In this document: positions 9,702-18,166 of the stretch, one piece after another
Position numbering within the stretch: the first letter of the stretch is position 1
How the letters are laid out: every line of letters starts with the position of its first letter
DNA from: Bacillus sp. EB106-08-02-XG196
GTDB taxonomy: Bacteria > Bacillota > Bacilli > Bacillales > Cytobacillaceae
Assembly (NCBI RefSeq): GCF_013396335.1
Contig: NZ_JABWSY010000001.1
Location: forward strand, 509,869-573,868
DNA length: 64,000 nucleotides
Direction: 5' to 3'
Translations under genes and position numbers: made by a program
Notes under the pieces: generated by a model
What the model was told of the DNA's origin: nothing
Seen by the model: the letters and a program-made list of their open reading frames with translations, nothing else
The model's database searches: none

Positions 9702-10325
9702 CTATTCTACAACGGTGACTATTAAATCATGTATCAGCCAAACATTGGCGTCGTACCTTATGACTGTGTAGGTGTTTTTGAAGTTTTTGATTTCTTCTCT
9801 TCCTTCGCTTCCATAATGAATGGAATAGGTCTCTTGGACGAGGACTTCGTAGGTATCTTCTCCTGATTTAATCGGGGTCCCAATTTGGTATTGGATGATT
9901 TGCTCGGTAATTTGTCTTTCGTACAGGTCTAACACATAATCGATTTGCTCCTCGTACAACTGGCTTTCGGGATCGAGCAGATGTGAAATATAGACGAATG
10001 CTCCATCATTAACTGCCTTTTCAAAGTTCACAAGATACTCTTCCATCAAAAAGATTACAGCATTCTGATCAGCAGCCTCATCTAAACCACTTGAATTACC
10101 CCCTTGAGGAAAAGGTCCTCCTGGTGCAGGTCCTCCCCCCCTAGGAACTTCAATCACAGGAATCTTTGTAGGGTCTTCCACCTTGGGTTGATCATTAGAA
10201 TTGTTAACCACAGGCGAAGCAGGTCCACTTCCAACTCCTGACACATTCTCCTCCTCATTATCACTGCATCCAGCTAAAAGTAGGAATAATAGTATGAGAA
10301 AAATGATATGGAAGAAATTTTTCAT
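9702..10325 (-). CDS. Lipoprotein with C-terminal NTF2-like (TcaA/YvbJ-type) domain
   Basis: This 207-residue lipoprotein starts at the ATG at 10325, which has GGGGTGG upstream. A hydrophobic signal ends in LLLAGC, giving a lipidated cysteine. A Pro/Gly/Asn-rich linker follows. The last 110 residues resemble the NTF2-like domain at the end of TcaA/YvbJ-type proteins, with alternating helices and strands ending TVIRYDANVWLIHDLIVTV. An in-frame extension upstream to 10508 runs through the intergenic repeat and is not credible. The function is unknown; a surface role in the cell envelope is likely. Confidence 0.7.
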   Translation of the reverse strand: MKNFFHIIFLILLFLLLAGCSDNEEENVSGVGSGPASPVVNNSNDQPKVEDPTKIPVIEVPRGGGPAPGGPFPQGGNSSGLDEAADQNAVIFLMEEYLVNFEKAVNDGAFVYISHLLDPESQLYEEQIDYVLDLYERQITEQIIQYQIGTPIKSGEDTYEVLVQETYSIHYGSEGREEIKNFKNTYTVIRYDANVWLIHDLIVTVVE

Positions 10326-10448
10326 GTAATCCACCCCAATTTTATCAATAAATAGCCGCCCACAAAGAAGTAATGCTCCTCCATCATTTATTCTATTCAG
10401 CGGACAAAACCAACTATTCTGCATTTCGGAAGAAGAAGAAGGAACTTT

Positions 10449-10494
10449 ACTGTCCGCCTCAGGTGGAAAGTGTCCACGAGCGGTGACAGGCACC
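10449..10494. repeat. GGTGCCTGTCACC family, copy 4
   Basis: ACTGTCCGCCTCAGGTGG followed by AAAGTGTCCACGAG and CGGTGACAGGCACC, nearly the same as copy 3. It lies in the 267-base gap before alaR, where nothing else was seen apart from AT-rich promoter-like sequence. Confidence 0.75.
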
Positions 10495-10592
10495 CAGAGG
10501 GCACCCACAAAGGTAACAGAAAATATTTTATTTATTCTAACTTTGCTGTATTATAGTAATATTAAATTTGAACGTTTAGAGGAGGATATAGT

Positions 10593-11096
10593 ATGAGGTT
10601 GTCTGGTGAGGAGTTAGAGGTTCTATCGATTCTCGAAGAGAATCATCGAATTCCTGTGGAAGATATTGCTTTGATGGTAAATTCGAGTGTGGAGGATGTT
10701 TCGGCGGTCATTAAGAAGTTAGAGGATGAAAAGATCATTGTGAGTTATCCTGCTTTGATTGATTGGAGTAAGGTGGCTGACAAGGAAAATATTGTAGCGA
10801 TGATTGATGTAAAGGTGACACCGAAACGCGGGGTTGGTTTTGACGATGTTGCGGAAAGAATTTATCGTTTTCCTGAGGTGACTTCTCTTTATCTCATGTC
10901 CGGGGCGTATGATTTATCGATTACCATTGAAGGAAAAACGATGAGTGAAATCGCTAGATTTGTTTCGGAAAAGCTGTCGACGATAGATAATGTTATTTCT
11001 ACCACCACTCATTTTATGTTGAAAAAATACAAGCATGATGGTGTCATCTTTGGCGAAAGCAATGACAAAGACCACCGGATGGTGGTTTCACCATGA
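10593..11096 (+). CDS. alaR: Lrp/AsnC family regulator, AlaR-like
   Basis: This 167-residue protein has an N-terminal winged helix (residues 1-60) and a RAM/Lrp effector domain with the signature LMSGAYDLSITIEG. Its closest remembered match is B. subtilis YugG (AlaR), which activates the adjacent alanine transaminase gene. The start follows GAGGAGG by seven bases. The stop overlaps the next start in ATGATGA, so the two genes are translationally coupled, as in the B. subtilis alaRT pair. Confidence 0.85.
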   Translation: MRLSGEELEVLSILEENHRIPVEDIALMVNSSVEDVSAVIKKLEDEKIIVSYPALIDWSKVADKENIVAMIDVKVTPKRGVGFDDVAERIYRFPEVTSLYLMSGAYDLSITIEGKTMSEIARFVSEKLSTIDNVISTTTHFMLKKYKHDGVIFGESNDKDHRMVVSP

Positions 11097-12304
11097 TGAA
11101 AGAACATCAACACTATTTATCGGAAATGGTGAAAGAACTCAAACCATCTGGAATACGGAAGTTTTTTGACCTGGCAGCCTCCATCAAGGGAGTCATTTCT
11201 TTAGGTGTCGGCGAGCCGGACTTTATCACCCCGTGGAGCATTCGGGAAGCAGCCATTCTCTCTTTAGAAGAAGGCTATACTTCCTATACGGCCAATCCCG
11301 GTTTATTAGAACTAAGACAGGAAATCTCATCTTACTTATATAGGCGGTTTGGTGTGCAGTATAACCCTATCGACCAAGTCATCGTGACTGTCGGTGCAAG
11401 CCAGGCGATTGACCTAACCTTTCGTGCGATTTTAAACCCGGGAGACGAAGTATTAATCATTGAGCCTGCTTTCGTTTCTTATGCACCATTAGTGACCCTG
11501 GCAGGAGGAAAACCAATTCCCGTCTCAACACACCCAAGTAATGGCTTTAAGCTGACACCGGAACAAATTGAAAATGCGATTACCAGTCGAACAAAAGCAA
11601 TCTTGTTGTGTTCACCGAATAATCCGACTGGAACCTATTTAAACAAAGAGGAACTAACAAAGCTAGCAGCTGTGATTGAAAAACATGACCTGCTAGTGGT
11701 TTCCGATGAAATCTATGCGGAATTAACCTATGATGAAGAATATACGAGCTTTGCCTCGATAGAAGGTATGTATGAACGGACCATTTTAATCAACGGCTTC
11801 TCCAAAGGATTTGCGATGACAGGCTGGCGACTAGGTTTCTTAGCTGCCCCAAAGTCATTCACTGAACAAATGGTGAAAATTTTACAATATACCACCATGT
11901 GTGCCCCGATTATGCTACAGTACGGTGCAATTGAGGCGTTACGAAATACGTATCACGAAGTGGAAAGCATGAGAAGAAGTTACCGCAGAAGACGGAATTA
12001 TATTGTCCAATCGTTAAACAAAATTGGTTTGGACTGTCACACTCCAGGCGGTGCATTCTACGTCTTCCCTTCTATTAAAAGTACCGGCATGACCTCTGAA
12101 CAATTTGCAGAAGAGCTTTTGCTCGCTGAAAAAGTAGCCGTTGTACCAGGAAGCGCCTTTGGCGAGAGTGGCGAAGGGTATGTAAGATGCTCCTATGCCA
12201 CTTCTTTGGAACAGCTTCAAGAAGCGGTAAAGCGCATCGAACGGTTCATGAACTCATTGGAACTGAAGGAAAATCGTGCCGAAGAGCTCTATTCGAATAA
12301 TTAA
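11093..12304 (+). CDS. alaT: Alanine transaminase, class I/II PLP aminotransferase
   Basis: This 403-residue fold-type I aminotransferase has the PLP lysine at about residue 238 in NGFSKGFAMTGWRLGF. Other marks are the SPNNPTG loop, SDEIYAEL with the pyridine-binding Asp, and the C-terminal arginine in GYVRCSYA that binds the substrate carboxylate. It follows the Lrp-type regulator with a four-base overlap, matching YugH/AlaT of B. subtilis, which interconverts pyruvate plus glutamate with alanine plus 2-oxoglutarate. Without that context it would be called an aspartate/aromatic aminotransferase. A terminator follows. Confidence 0.85.
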   Translation: MMKEHQHYLSEMVKELKPSGIRKFFDLAASIKGVISLGVGEPDFITPWSIREAAILSLEEGYTSYTANPGLLELRQEISSYLYRRFGVQYNPIDQVIVTVGASQAIDLTFRAILNPGDEVLIIEPAFVSYAPLVTLAGGKPIPVSTHPSNGFKLTPEQIENAITSRTKAILLCSPNNPTGTYLNKEELTKLAAVIEKHDLLVVSDEIYAELTYDEEYTSFASIEGMYERTILINGFSKGFAMTGWRLGFLAAPKSFTEQMVKILQYTTMCAPIMLQYGAIEALRNTYHEVESMRRSYRRRRNYIVQSLNKIGLDCHTPGGAFYVFPSIKSTGMTSEQFAEELLLAEKVAVVPGSAFGESGEGYVRCSYATSLEQLQEAVKRIERFMNSLELKENRAEELYSNN

Positions 12305-12312
12305 GCACAGGC

Positions 12313-12356
12313 AAAAAGCGTCAACCCTTATTCAACAAAAGGGCTTGACGTTTTTT
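12313..12356 (+). terminator. Terminator after alaRT
   Basis: GCGTCAACCCTT pairs with AAGGGCTTGACG, followed by TTTTTTG. Confidence 0.85.
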
Positions 12357-12471
12357 GTTTGTAACTGGAGAGTTTTGTTAGTGTCTAGAAATCCACAATT
12401 ATGATAAGATTATTTAGATTTATTTTACAAAAAAAAAGCACCACCTATATATTCTAGAAAAGAGGATAGAA

Positions 12472-13380
12472 ATGAACCAGCAAGATAATTCCCGCTCTAT
12501 TGTCTTACCGCTCACCATTTCAATTATTGCGATATCGTTTTCCGCCATCTTTGTAAAATGGTCCGATGCACCTGCTTCGATTTTAAGTATGTACCGCATG
12601 ATGTTTGCAAGTTTATTAATGCTTCCGATCGTTTGGAAAAACCGTGAAGAATTTAAAAAAATAACAAGCAAAGATTGGGTCTTTTTATTTTTTTCAGGTC
12701 TCTTTTTAGCACTACATTTTGTCCTTTGGTTCGGTTCGTTAAAATTAACGACCGTTGCAAGCTCAACGATTATCCTCGCACTTCAGCCAATTGTCTCCTT
12801 GGTCGCCGGTTACTTCCTATTTAAGGAACGCACCACACCTTCCGCACTGATGACTATGGGAATTGCGATTGTTGGGGCGATGATGATTGGCTGGGGTGAC
12901 TTTGCTTTAAGTCAGGACGCCATCCTCGGGGATATCCTATCCTTTTTAAGCGTCATTGCGGTGGTTGGCTACTTAATGATTGGCCAAAGCATTGTGAAAA
13001 AAGTATCCCACTGGATTTATAGCTTTTGTGTATTTTTCATTGCGACGATCGTTCTAACAATCTATAACCTAAGTACAAGTGTTGATTTTGGCGGTTATCC
13101 AGCCAAGGAATGGGGGATTTTCCTTTTACTTGCCACCGTTCCAACAATCAGCCATATCATCAATAACTGGCTCTTAAACTATGTCAATGCTACCACCATT
13201 TCAATGAGTATTTTAGGCGAACCCGTGGGTGCGACGATTTTAGCAGTCTTGATGCTTGGAGAACACCTTGCCAGCTGGCAAATTGCCGGCGGAATGCTCG
13301 TTCTCCTCGGTGTCTTCTTCTTCTTAATGCAGCAGCAAAAAAAGTTTCATATAAAAGGGACCGTAAAAAGCGGTACTTAA
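12472..13380 (+). CDS. EamA (DMT) family transporter
   Basis: This 302-residue protein has ten predicted helices arranged as two EamA repeats of about 140 residues. The second repeat shows the usual SILGEPVGATILAVLMLGE segment. Family members export amino acids, metabolites or drugs; the substrate cannot be read from sequence. The position after alaRT might suggest amino-acid export, but a terminator separates them. AGAGGATAG precedes the ATG. Confidence 0.82.
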   Translation: MNQQDNSRSIVLPLTISIIAISFSAIFVKWSDAPASILSMYRMMFASLLMLPIVWKNREEFKKITSKDWVFLFFSGLFLALHFVLWFGSLKLTTVASSTIILALQPIVSLVAGYFLFKERTTPSALMTMGIAIVGAMMIGWGDFALSQDAILGDILSFLSVIAVVGYLMIGQSIVKKVSHWIYSFCVFFIATIVLTIYNLSTSVDFGGYPAKEWGIFLLLATVPTISHIINNWLLNYVNATTISMSILGEPVGATILAVLMLGEHLASWQIAGGMLVLLGVFFFLMQQQKKFHIKGTVKSGT

Positions 13381-13382
13381 AG

Positions 13383-13408
13383 GGAACCTCCATCCGGGGG
13401 TTTTCTGT
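13383..13408 (+). terminator. Weak terminator after EamA gene
   Basis: GGAACCTCC and GGGGGTTTTC form a short hairpin just after the stop codon. Confidence 0.45.
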
Positions 13409-13487
13409 TTATTTACAGGCGGATGTCCGTCGACATCCCCCTTGTCTTCTCATAATATAGGGAGAAACTAATAATGGAGGAGATGAA

Positions 13488-14306
13488 ATGTACAAAGTAT
13501 TTGCCGGCTCTTTCAAATCAAGAGAAAATGCACAAGAGCGGGTAGCCTTCCTGCGTTCAATAGGTATTCAATCCTTTATCGTAACAACCACAATCTCTGG
13601 TGAAACCTGGCACCAGGTACAGGCAGGTGCCTACTCCAGCAGGACAAATGCAGAAAACAGAGTCACTGAAATTAGTAAAGCTACTGAAATTAATGCCTTC
13701 ATTGCAGCGGAAAACCAAAGCTCAAGTCCAAATTCTGATTTCAGATCAACACCTATTCCAACAGTAACACCAACAGATACCTCAAATTCCAGCCAGCCCC
13801 CCAGCCCCTCCGCGAACCAACAAAACCCAACTTCAATACTAGGTCCAACCTTGCTCACCGCAGAACAAATGAATCAATACGTGAGAAAAATAAATCCCAA
13901 AGCAGCATTACTCGGAAGTTTTTATAAAACTCTTGGCGAGTATTATGGAATTAGGGGAGATGTTGCTTTTGCACAGGCCATGCTCGAAACAGACTATTTT
14001 CGGTTTACAGGGGATGTAAGGAATGGGCAAAATAACTTTGCTGGAATCGGAGCTATCGGCGGCGGTGTTCGAGGCGCTTCCTTTAAGACACCTCAAGATG
14101 GTGTTCTTGCACAATTCCAGCATTTATATGCTTATGCAACAAATTTCCCCTTACCAAACCGATACCCGTTGGTGGATCTCCGCTTTCATCTTGTAAATAG
14201 AGGGTCTGCCACAACTTGGACCGCTTTAAACGGAAAATGGGCTGTACCTGGTTCGACCTATGGACAATCAATCTTAAACTTGTATCACAAAATGACACAA
14301 GCGTAA
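13488..14306 (+). CDS. SPOR-domain protein with C-terminal N-acetylglucosaminidase domain
   Basis: The N-terminal 70 residues contain a SPOR-type fold with two half-repeats (KVFAGSFKSRENAQERVAFL and VQAGAYSSRTNAENRV), which bind peptidoglycan lacking stem peptides. A Ser/Pro/Thr-rich linker follows. Residues from about 125 form a LytG/FlgJ-like glucosaminidase domain with the likely catalytic Glu in FAQAMLETDYF and the NNFAGIG loop. There is no signal peptide or membrane segment even though the substrate is extracytoplasmic. The ribosome site TGGAGGAG is strong, so this start is probably correct. Release by mother-cell lysis during sporulation is one possible route (inference). Confidence 0.8.
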   Translation: MYKVFAGSFKSRENAQERVAFLRSIGIQSFIVTTTISGETWHQVQAGAYSSRTNAENRVTEISKATEINAFIAAENQSSSPNSDFRSTPIPTVTPTDTSNSSQPPSPSANQQNPTSILGPTLLTAEQMNQYVRKINPKAALLGSFYKTLGEYYGIRGDVAFAQAMLETDYFRFTGDVRNGQNNFAGIGAIGGGVRGASFKTPQDGVLAQFQHLYAYATNFPLPNRYPLVDLRFHLVNRGSATTWTALNGKWAVPGSTYGQSILNLYHKMTQA

Positions 14307-14337
14307 TGCTCGAGCACTAGTAAATTTTTGTCACATA

Positions 14338-14370
14338 GAAAAAGGCCGGTATCAGCTGGGCTTTTTTCTA
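14338..14370 (+). terminator. Terminator after SPOR-glucosaminidase gene
   Basis: GAAAAAGGCC...GGGCTTTTTTC forms a hairpin with a T-run. Confidence 0.65.
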
Positions 14371-14468
14371 TTCCAGACTTGTTAATATCCTATGGAACTT
14401 TTTCCCTATTATCATTCTACCAATTCATGATATGATTATAGCAAATTCAGATAATTAGAGGATACAGT

Positions 14469-15698
14469 ATGAATAAATTAGGTCAAATTACATTAGTGTT
14501 AATATCTCTACTTTTTTCTGGCTATCAAACCATTGTGGAGCATGAACGTTTCTTTACAGTAGACTTTCTTATTTTTACAGTGATTGCCTGGCTGGTTGGC
14601 TGGCAATATGACCGGGCACGTTTCTTTGGAAAAAAGGCTCGGGCTAGTGAAGAAAGCTATAAACAATTAATAGACTCTTTGCCAAAATCCGTGATCATTC
14701 ACCAAGATAATAAGGTTATCTATGTAAATAAGGAAGCCGTAACTTTGATCGGTGCAAAGGACAAGGAAGAAGTAATAGGAACCTCTATTTTCAATTACCT
14801 TTTTCCAGAATATACAGAACGTCTGAATGAACGGATGAAACAAGTAAAAAAAGAAACCTATCCTTTAAACAATATTGAATACAAATTTATTAGATTAGAT
14901 GGTTCGGTATTTGTCTTTGAAGGCTCCTCCATGTACATAACGTTTGAAGGAAAAGAAGCGGTTCTATCAATCGGAAAAGATGTCACGGAAAGAAAAGAAC
15001 AAACGGAACAACTCCTGCAAAAATCTGAAAAATTGGCTCTTCTCGGTCAAATGTCTGCGGGCATTGCCCATGAAATCCGCAACCCGCTTACCTCAATTAA
15101 AGGGTTCATTCAGCTATTTAAAACCGAGCAGCATCAAAAAGAATATTATGATATTGTGTTATCAGAGCTTGATCGAATCAATGATATCGTGGGCGAATTC
15201 CTCGTGCTCGCAAAACCAACTGCTGCTGTTTTTGCTGAAAAAGATATCAAGGAACTAATTAAAGATGTTGTAACCTTAATTAATACACAATCTATTCTAA
15301 ACAACGTTCAAATTTTCGTAGAATTTGAATGTGATTTGCCTAGGATAAGCTGTGAGGAAAACCAATTAAAGCAGGTCTTATTAAATCTGTTAAAAAATGC
15401 GATAGAAGCCATGCCTAGCGGTGGAAACATTGATGTGAAGGTAAAAGTAAAGGAAGAAGGAAAAATCTCTATCCAGATCATTGATCAGGGTATCGGCATT
15501 CCAAAAGAACGGATTCCGACACTCGGGGAACCGTTTTATACAACAAAGGAAAAAGGAACGGGCCTCGGTCTAATGACGTGTTATAAAATTATTGAAAGCC
15601 ATAACGGCGAATTAACGATTGATAGTGAAGTAAATGAAGGAACAATCATCGAAATTATTTTACCAACTATCACTCAGCGAGTCTTTAGCCTAGCTTAA
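14469..15698 (+). CDS. Membrane-anchored PAS sensor histidine kinase, sporulation-kinase-like
   Basis: Two short hydrophobic helices (about residues 5-20 and 32-45) precede a PAS domain at 60-175. A HisKA domain follows with phospho-acceptor His201 in AGIAHEIRNPLTSIKGF, then an HATPase domain with N (LLKNAIEA), G1 (DQGIGIP) and G2 (GTGLGL) boxes. The arrangement is that of Bacillus KinB/KinC/KinE-like phosphorelay kinases. No response regulator is adjacent, which fits an orphan kinase feeding Spo0F (inference). AGAGGATAC precedes the ATG and a hairpin terminator follows. Confidence 0.85.
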   Translation: MNKLGQITLVLISLLFSGYQTIVEHERFFTVDFLIFTVIAWLVGWQYDRARFFGKKARASEESYKQLIDSLPKSVIIHQDNKVIYVNKEAVTLIGAKDKEEVIGTSIFNYLFPEYTERLNERMKQVKKETYPLNNIEYKFIRLDGSVFVFEGSSMYITFEGKEAVLSIGKDVTERKEQTEQLLQKSEKLALLGQMSAGIAHEIRNPLTSIKGFIQLFKTEQHQKEYYDIVLSELDRINDIVGEFLVLAKPTAAVFAEKDIKELIKDVVTLINTQSILNNVQIFVEFECDLPRISCEENQLKQVLLNLLKNAIEAMPSGGNIDVKVKVKEEGKISIQIIDQGIGIPKERIPTLGEPFYTTKEKGTGLGLMTCYKIIESHNGELTIDSEVNEGTIIEIILPTITQRVFSLA

Positions 15699-15703
15699 AA
15701 ATA

Positions 15704-15740
15704 GAAGAAATCCTCAGCATATGAGGGTTTCTTCCATTTT
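15704..15740 (+). terminator. Terminator after sensor kinase
   Basis: GAAGAAATCCTC pairs with GAGGGTTTCTTC and is followed by a T-rich tract. The ATG at 15721, an apparent start for the next gene, lies inside this hairpin, which argues for the downstream TTG start. Confidence 0.75.
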
Positions 15741-15789
15741 TACGTTTAAATCTTGTAGTAAAATAAATACCAAGGAGGCGAGGAGAGCA

Positions 15790-16443
15790 TTGCATACTAG
15801 AGAGATTATTTATTCAAGCAAGGGTTTGCCTAAAAATCGTGTCTATAAGAATGAAGCCTATGTGTCCGGAATCTGGAAGGAACAAAGTGATGAGCTTGTT
15901 GTGGGCTTTGCTCAGATAAAGGGCGATCAGGTAGCGAACCCTGAGTACCATGGCGGTTCAGATCGAGTCGTCTGTGTTTATCCCTTCGAGCATTATGCTC
16001 ATTGGGAAAGTGTTTTCGACCGCATATTAACCCCTTCTGCTTTTGGAGAAAATCTGACTGTTTTAGGCATGAAGGAAGACCAGGTTTGTATTGGCGATGT
16101 CTTTCAGATTGGGGAGGCTGTCCTGCAGGTGTCTCAAGGGCGCTATCCCTGCTCCACCATCAATAAACGCAATAACAACAACCTTCTTTTAAAAAGAATT
16201 ATTGAAACGGGGTATACGGGGTATTTCTTCAGAGTTCTGGAGGAAGGGAAAATCACAGCGGATTCTCAAATAAAAAAGCTGCTATCACATCCTGAGCAAA
16301 TCACTGTTTCCTCCATCCATCATCTCTATTTTCATAATCCATCTCCATCTATTGAGATGATAGATAAGATATTGGGTGTGAAAGAGCTTGCGGGGCAATG
16401 GCGAAAGTATCTCCTTGATTTAAAAGAGAAAATTCAGAGCTGA
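15790..16443 (+). CDS. MOSC domain protein, YiiM-like
   Basis: This protein of about 217 residues belongs to the MOSC family, related to molybdenum cofactor sulfurases. Typical features are HGGSDRVVCVYPFEHY near residue 60 and the conserved cysteine in GRYPCSTINKRNN. YiiM-type members act in molybdenum-dependent reduction of hydroxylated purine analogues. I start at the TTG at 15790, preceded by AAGGAGG and GAGGAG. The ATG 69 bases upstream falls within the terminator of the preceding gene. The coding region ends just before a perfect terminator. Confidence 0.8.
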   Translation: MHTREIIYSSKGLPKNRVYKNEAYVSGIWKEQSDELVVGFAQIKGDQVANPEYHGGSDRVVCVYPFEHYAHWESVFDRILTPSAFGENLTVLGMKEDQVCIGDVFQIGEAVLQVSQGRYPCSTINKRNNNNLLLKRIIETGYTGYFFRVLEEGKITADSQIKKLLSHPEQITVSSIHHLYFHNPSPSIEMIDKILGVKELAGQWRKYLLDLKEKIQS

Positions 16444-16446
16444 CCT

Positions 16447-16473
16447 AACTCCCAGGGGGTACCTGGGAGTTTT
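16447..16473 (+). terminator. Terminator after MOSC gene
   Basis: AACTCCCAGG and CCTGGGAGTT pair perfectly, followed by TTTT. Confidence 0.85.
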
Positions 16474-16490
16474 ATGGGCGGATTTTCTTA

Positions 16491-16935
16491 CTATCCGCCA
16501 GTATTTCCTGCCATCCGCCAGTATTTCCTGCTATCCGCCAGTATTTCTCGCCATCCGCCAGTATTTCCTGCTATCCGCCAGTATTTCCTGCCATCCGCCA
16601 GTATTTCCTGCTATCCGCCAGTATTTCCTGCTATCCGCCAGTATTTCTCGCTATCCGCCAGTATTTCTCGCCATCCGCCAGTATTCCCCGCCATCCGCCA
16701 GTATTTCTCACTATCCGCCAGTATTTCTCGCCATCCGCCAGTATTTCCCGCCATCCGCCAGTATTCCCTGCCATCCGCCAGTATTTCTCGCCATCCGCCA
16801 GTATTTCTCGCCATCCGCCAGTATTTCTCGCCATCCGCCAGTATTTCCTACTATCCGCCAGTATTTCTCGCCATCCGCCAGTATTTCCTGCCATCCGCCA
16901 GTATTTCCTGTCATCCGCCAGTATTTCCTGCCATC
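16491..16935. repeat. 22-copy 20-bp tandem array
   Basis: The exact 20-base period contains 22 copies of the invariant core ATCCGCCAGTATT, the first at 16493 and the last at 16913. The remaining seven positions vary, mainly between TCCTGCC and TCTCGCC, and every difference seen is a transition. The array fills the gap between convergent genes and ends four bases before the stop codon of the dehydrogenase. Because the unit lacks stop codons, long spurious reading frames occur on both strands; none has a plausible start or composition. No terminator for the dehydrogenase is visible other than the array. Confidence 0.95.
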
Positions 16936-16938
16936 AGG

Positions 16939-17901
16939 TTAATTCACTAAATTTTTCGGGGTATTCCCCTGTAATCCTTGAAGTAAATTTTCTGCAGCGA
17001 GTAACGCCATTTTCAATCTGGTATTATTACTCGCACTTCCAATATGCGGCAAAGCTACAACATTAGGAAGGCTCAGCAGAGGATGGTCTGTTCTCACCGG
17101 CTCTTCCTCAAATACATCTATGCCAGCGCCCCAAATCTGTCCCCTCTTCAAAGCATGATAGAGGGCTTCTTCATTCACAATCCCGCCACGAGCGGTATTA
17201 ATCAAGATCGCATTTGGTTTCATGAGTGATAACTCTTTAGCACCAATATAATTTCCCGTTTCCGGGGTATAAGGGGTCAACACACAAACAAAATCGGATT
17301 CTCGAAGTAAGGCTTCTTTGCTTACGTACTTTAGACCAAGCTGACCCTCGGCTTCAGGCTTTCGTGAACGATTATGATAAAGAATATTCATGTCAAATCC
17401 GCGCGCTCTTTTCGCTACAGCCTCACCTATTCTGCCTAATCCAAGGATTCCCAAGACAGCACCATAAATATCCTGTCCGGTTAATTGCATCGGCGACCAA
17501 GTCTTCCAGTCGCCTGCACGCAAGTAATCGGAGGCTTCTACCACTCTCCTAGCTGTTGCCATTAACAGCGCAAAGGTTAGGTCCGCCGATGTCTCTGTTA
17601 ATACTCCCGGTGTATTGGTAACCATAATTCCTTTTTCTGTTGCAGCAGCTAAATCGATATTGTTATAGCCAACGGCCATATTACTAACAATTTTCAACCT
17701 GTGTGCAAGATGGAGAAGGTCTTTGTCAATGGATTCGGTTAACAAACAGTAGAGTCCCTCGACTTCCTGTATTTCCTTTTCTAAAATTTCTCTAGGTACC
17801 GGTTCCTCTTCTTTTTCCCACATTCTCACTTCAAATGCATTTTTCAATTTATCAACGATTGGATCCGGAAGCTTCCGGGTTATGTAGATTTTTGGTGTCA
17901 T
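16939..17901 (-). CDS. D-2-hydroxyacid dehydrogenase, glyoxylate/hydroxypyruvate reductase type
   Basis: This 320-residue NAD(P)-dependent enzyme reduces 2-oxoacids such as glyoxylate or hydroxypyruvate. The Rossmann motif is GILGLGRIGEAVA. The catalytic Arg is in NTARGGIVNEEAL, the Glu in IDVFEEEP and the His in ALPHIGSAS. I start at the ATG at 17901 (MTPKIYIT), preceded by AAGGGAGA, rather than 13 codons upstream. It is a single gene, and its 3' end abuts the 20-bp tandem array. Confidence 0.88.
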   Translation of the reverse strand: MTPKIYITRKLPDPIVDKLKNAFEVRMWEKEEEPVPREILEKEIQEVEGLYCLLTESIDKDLLHLAHRLKIVSNMAVGYNNIDLAAATEKGIMVTNTPGVLTETSADLTFALLMATARRVVEASDYLRAGDWKTWSPMQLTGQDIYGAVLGILGLGRIGEAVAKRARGFDMNILYHNRSRKPEAEGQLGLKYVSKEALLRESDFVCVLTPYTPETGNYIGAKELSLMKPNAILINTARGGIVNEEALYHALKRGQIWGAGIDVFEEEPVRTDHPLLSLPNVVALPHIGSASNNTRLKMALLAAENLLQGLQGNTPKNLVN

Positions 17902-18166
17902 AGTCGTCTCCCTTTCCTTAGAATTCTGGCAGCCCCGCAAGCGATGCTAAGGTCCCCCCTCCAAAGTTATATATAGTGATATTTTACAATAAACAGTTGT
18001 AGATTTACGAATACTCAGAAATTATTTGCTATATAAACCTAAATGACATAGGTAATTTTCACTACACCCCGACAATTTTCGACATAACCCCACTCTTCCA
18101 AATGGTAGAATAAGGTTACTACAGTTTTTTAATATAGTATTTCTTTTTCTCATGGGAGTGTCTTGG

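Noticed and set aside
10326..10508. N-terminal extension of the lipoprotein
   Set aside because: It would put 61 residues before a clear signal peptide and would translate the intergenic repeat.
15721..15789. ATG start for the MOSC gene
   Set aside because: This ATG sits inside the terminator hairpin of the sensor kinase gene. The TTG at 15790 has AAGGAGG upstream.
16491..16935. CRISPR array
   Set aside because: The period is only 20 bases, with linkers of about seven near-identical bases. No cas genes are present and the variable parts are not unique spacers.
16474..16950. 158-residue reading frame and long antisense frames across the 20-bp array
   Set aside because: They exist only because the repeat unit has no stop codons. 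There is no start signal and the peptide is a plain repeat of the DNA unit, with frames open on both strands.
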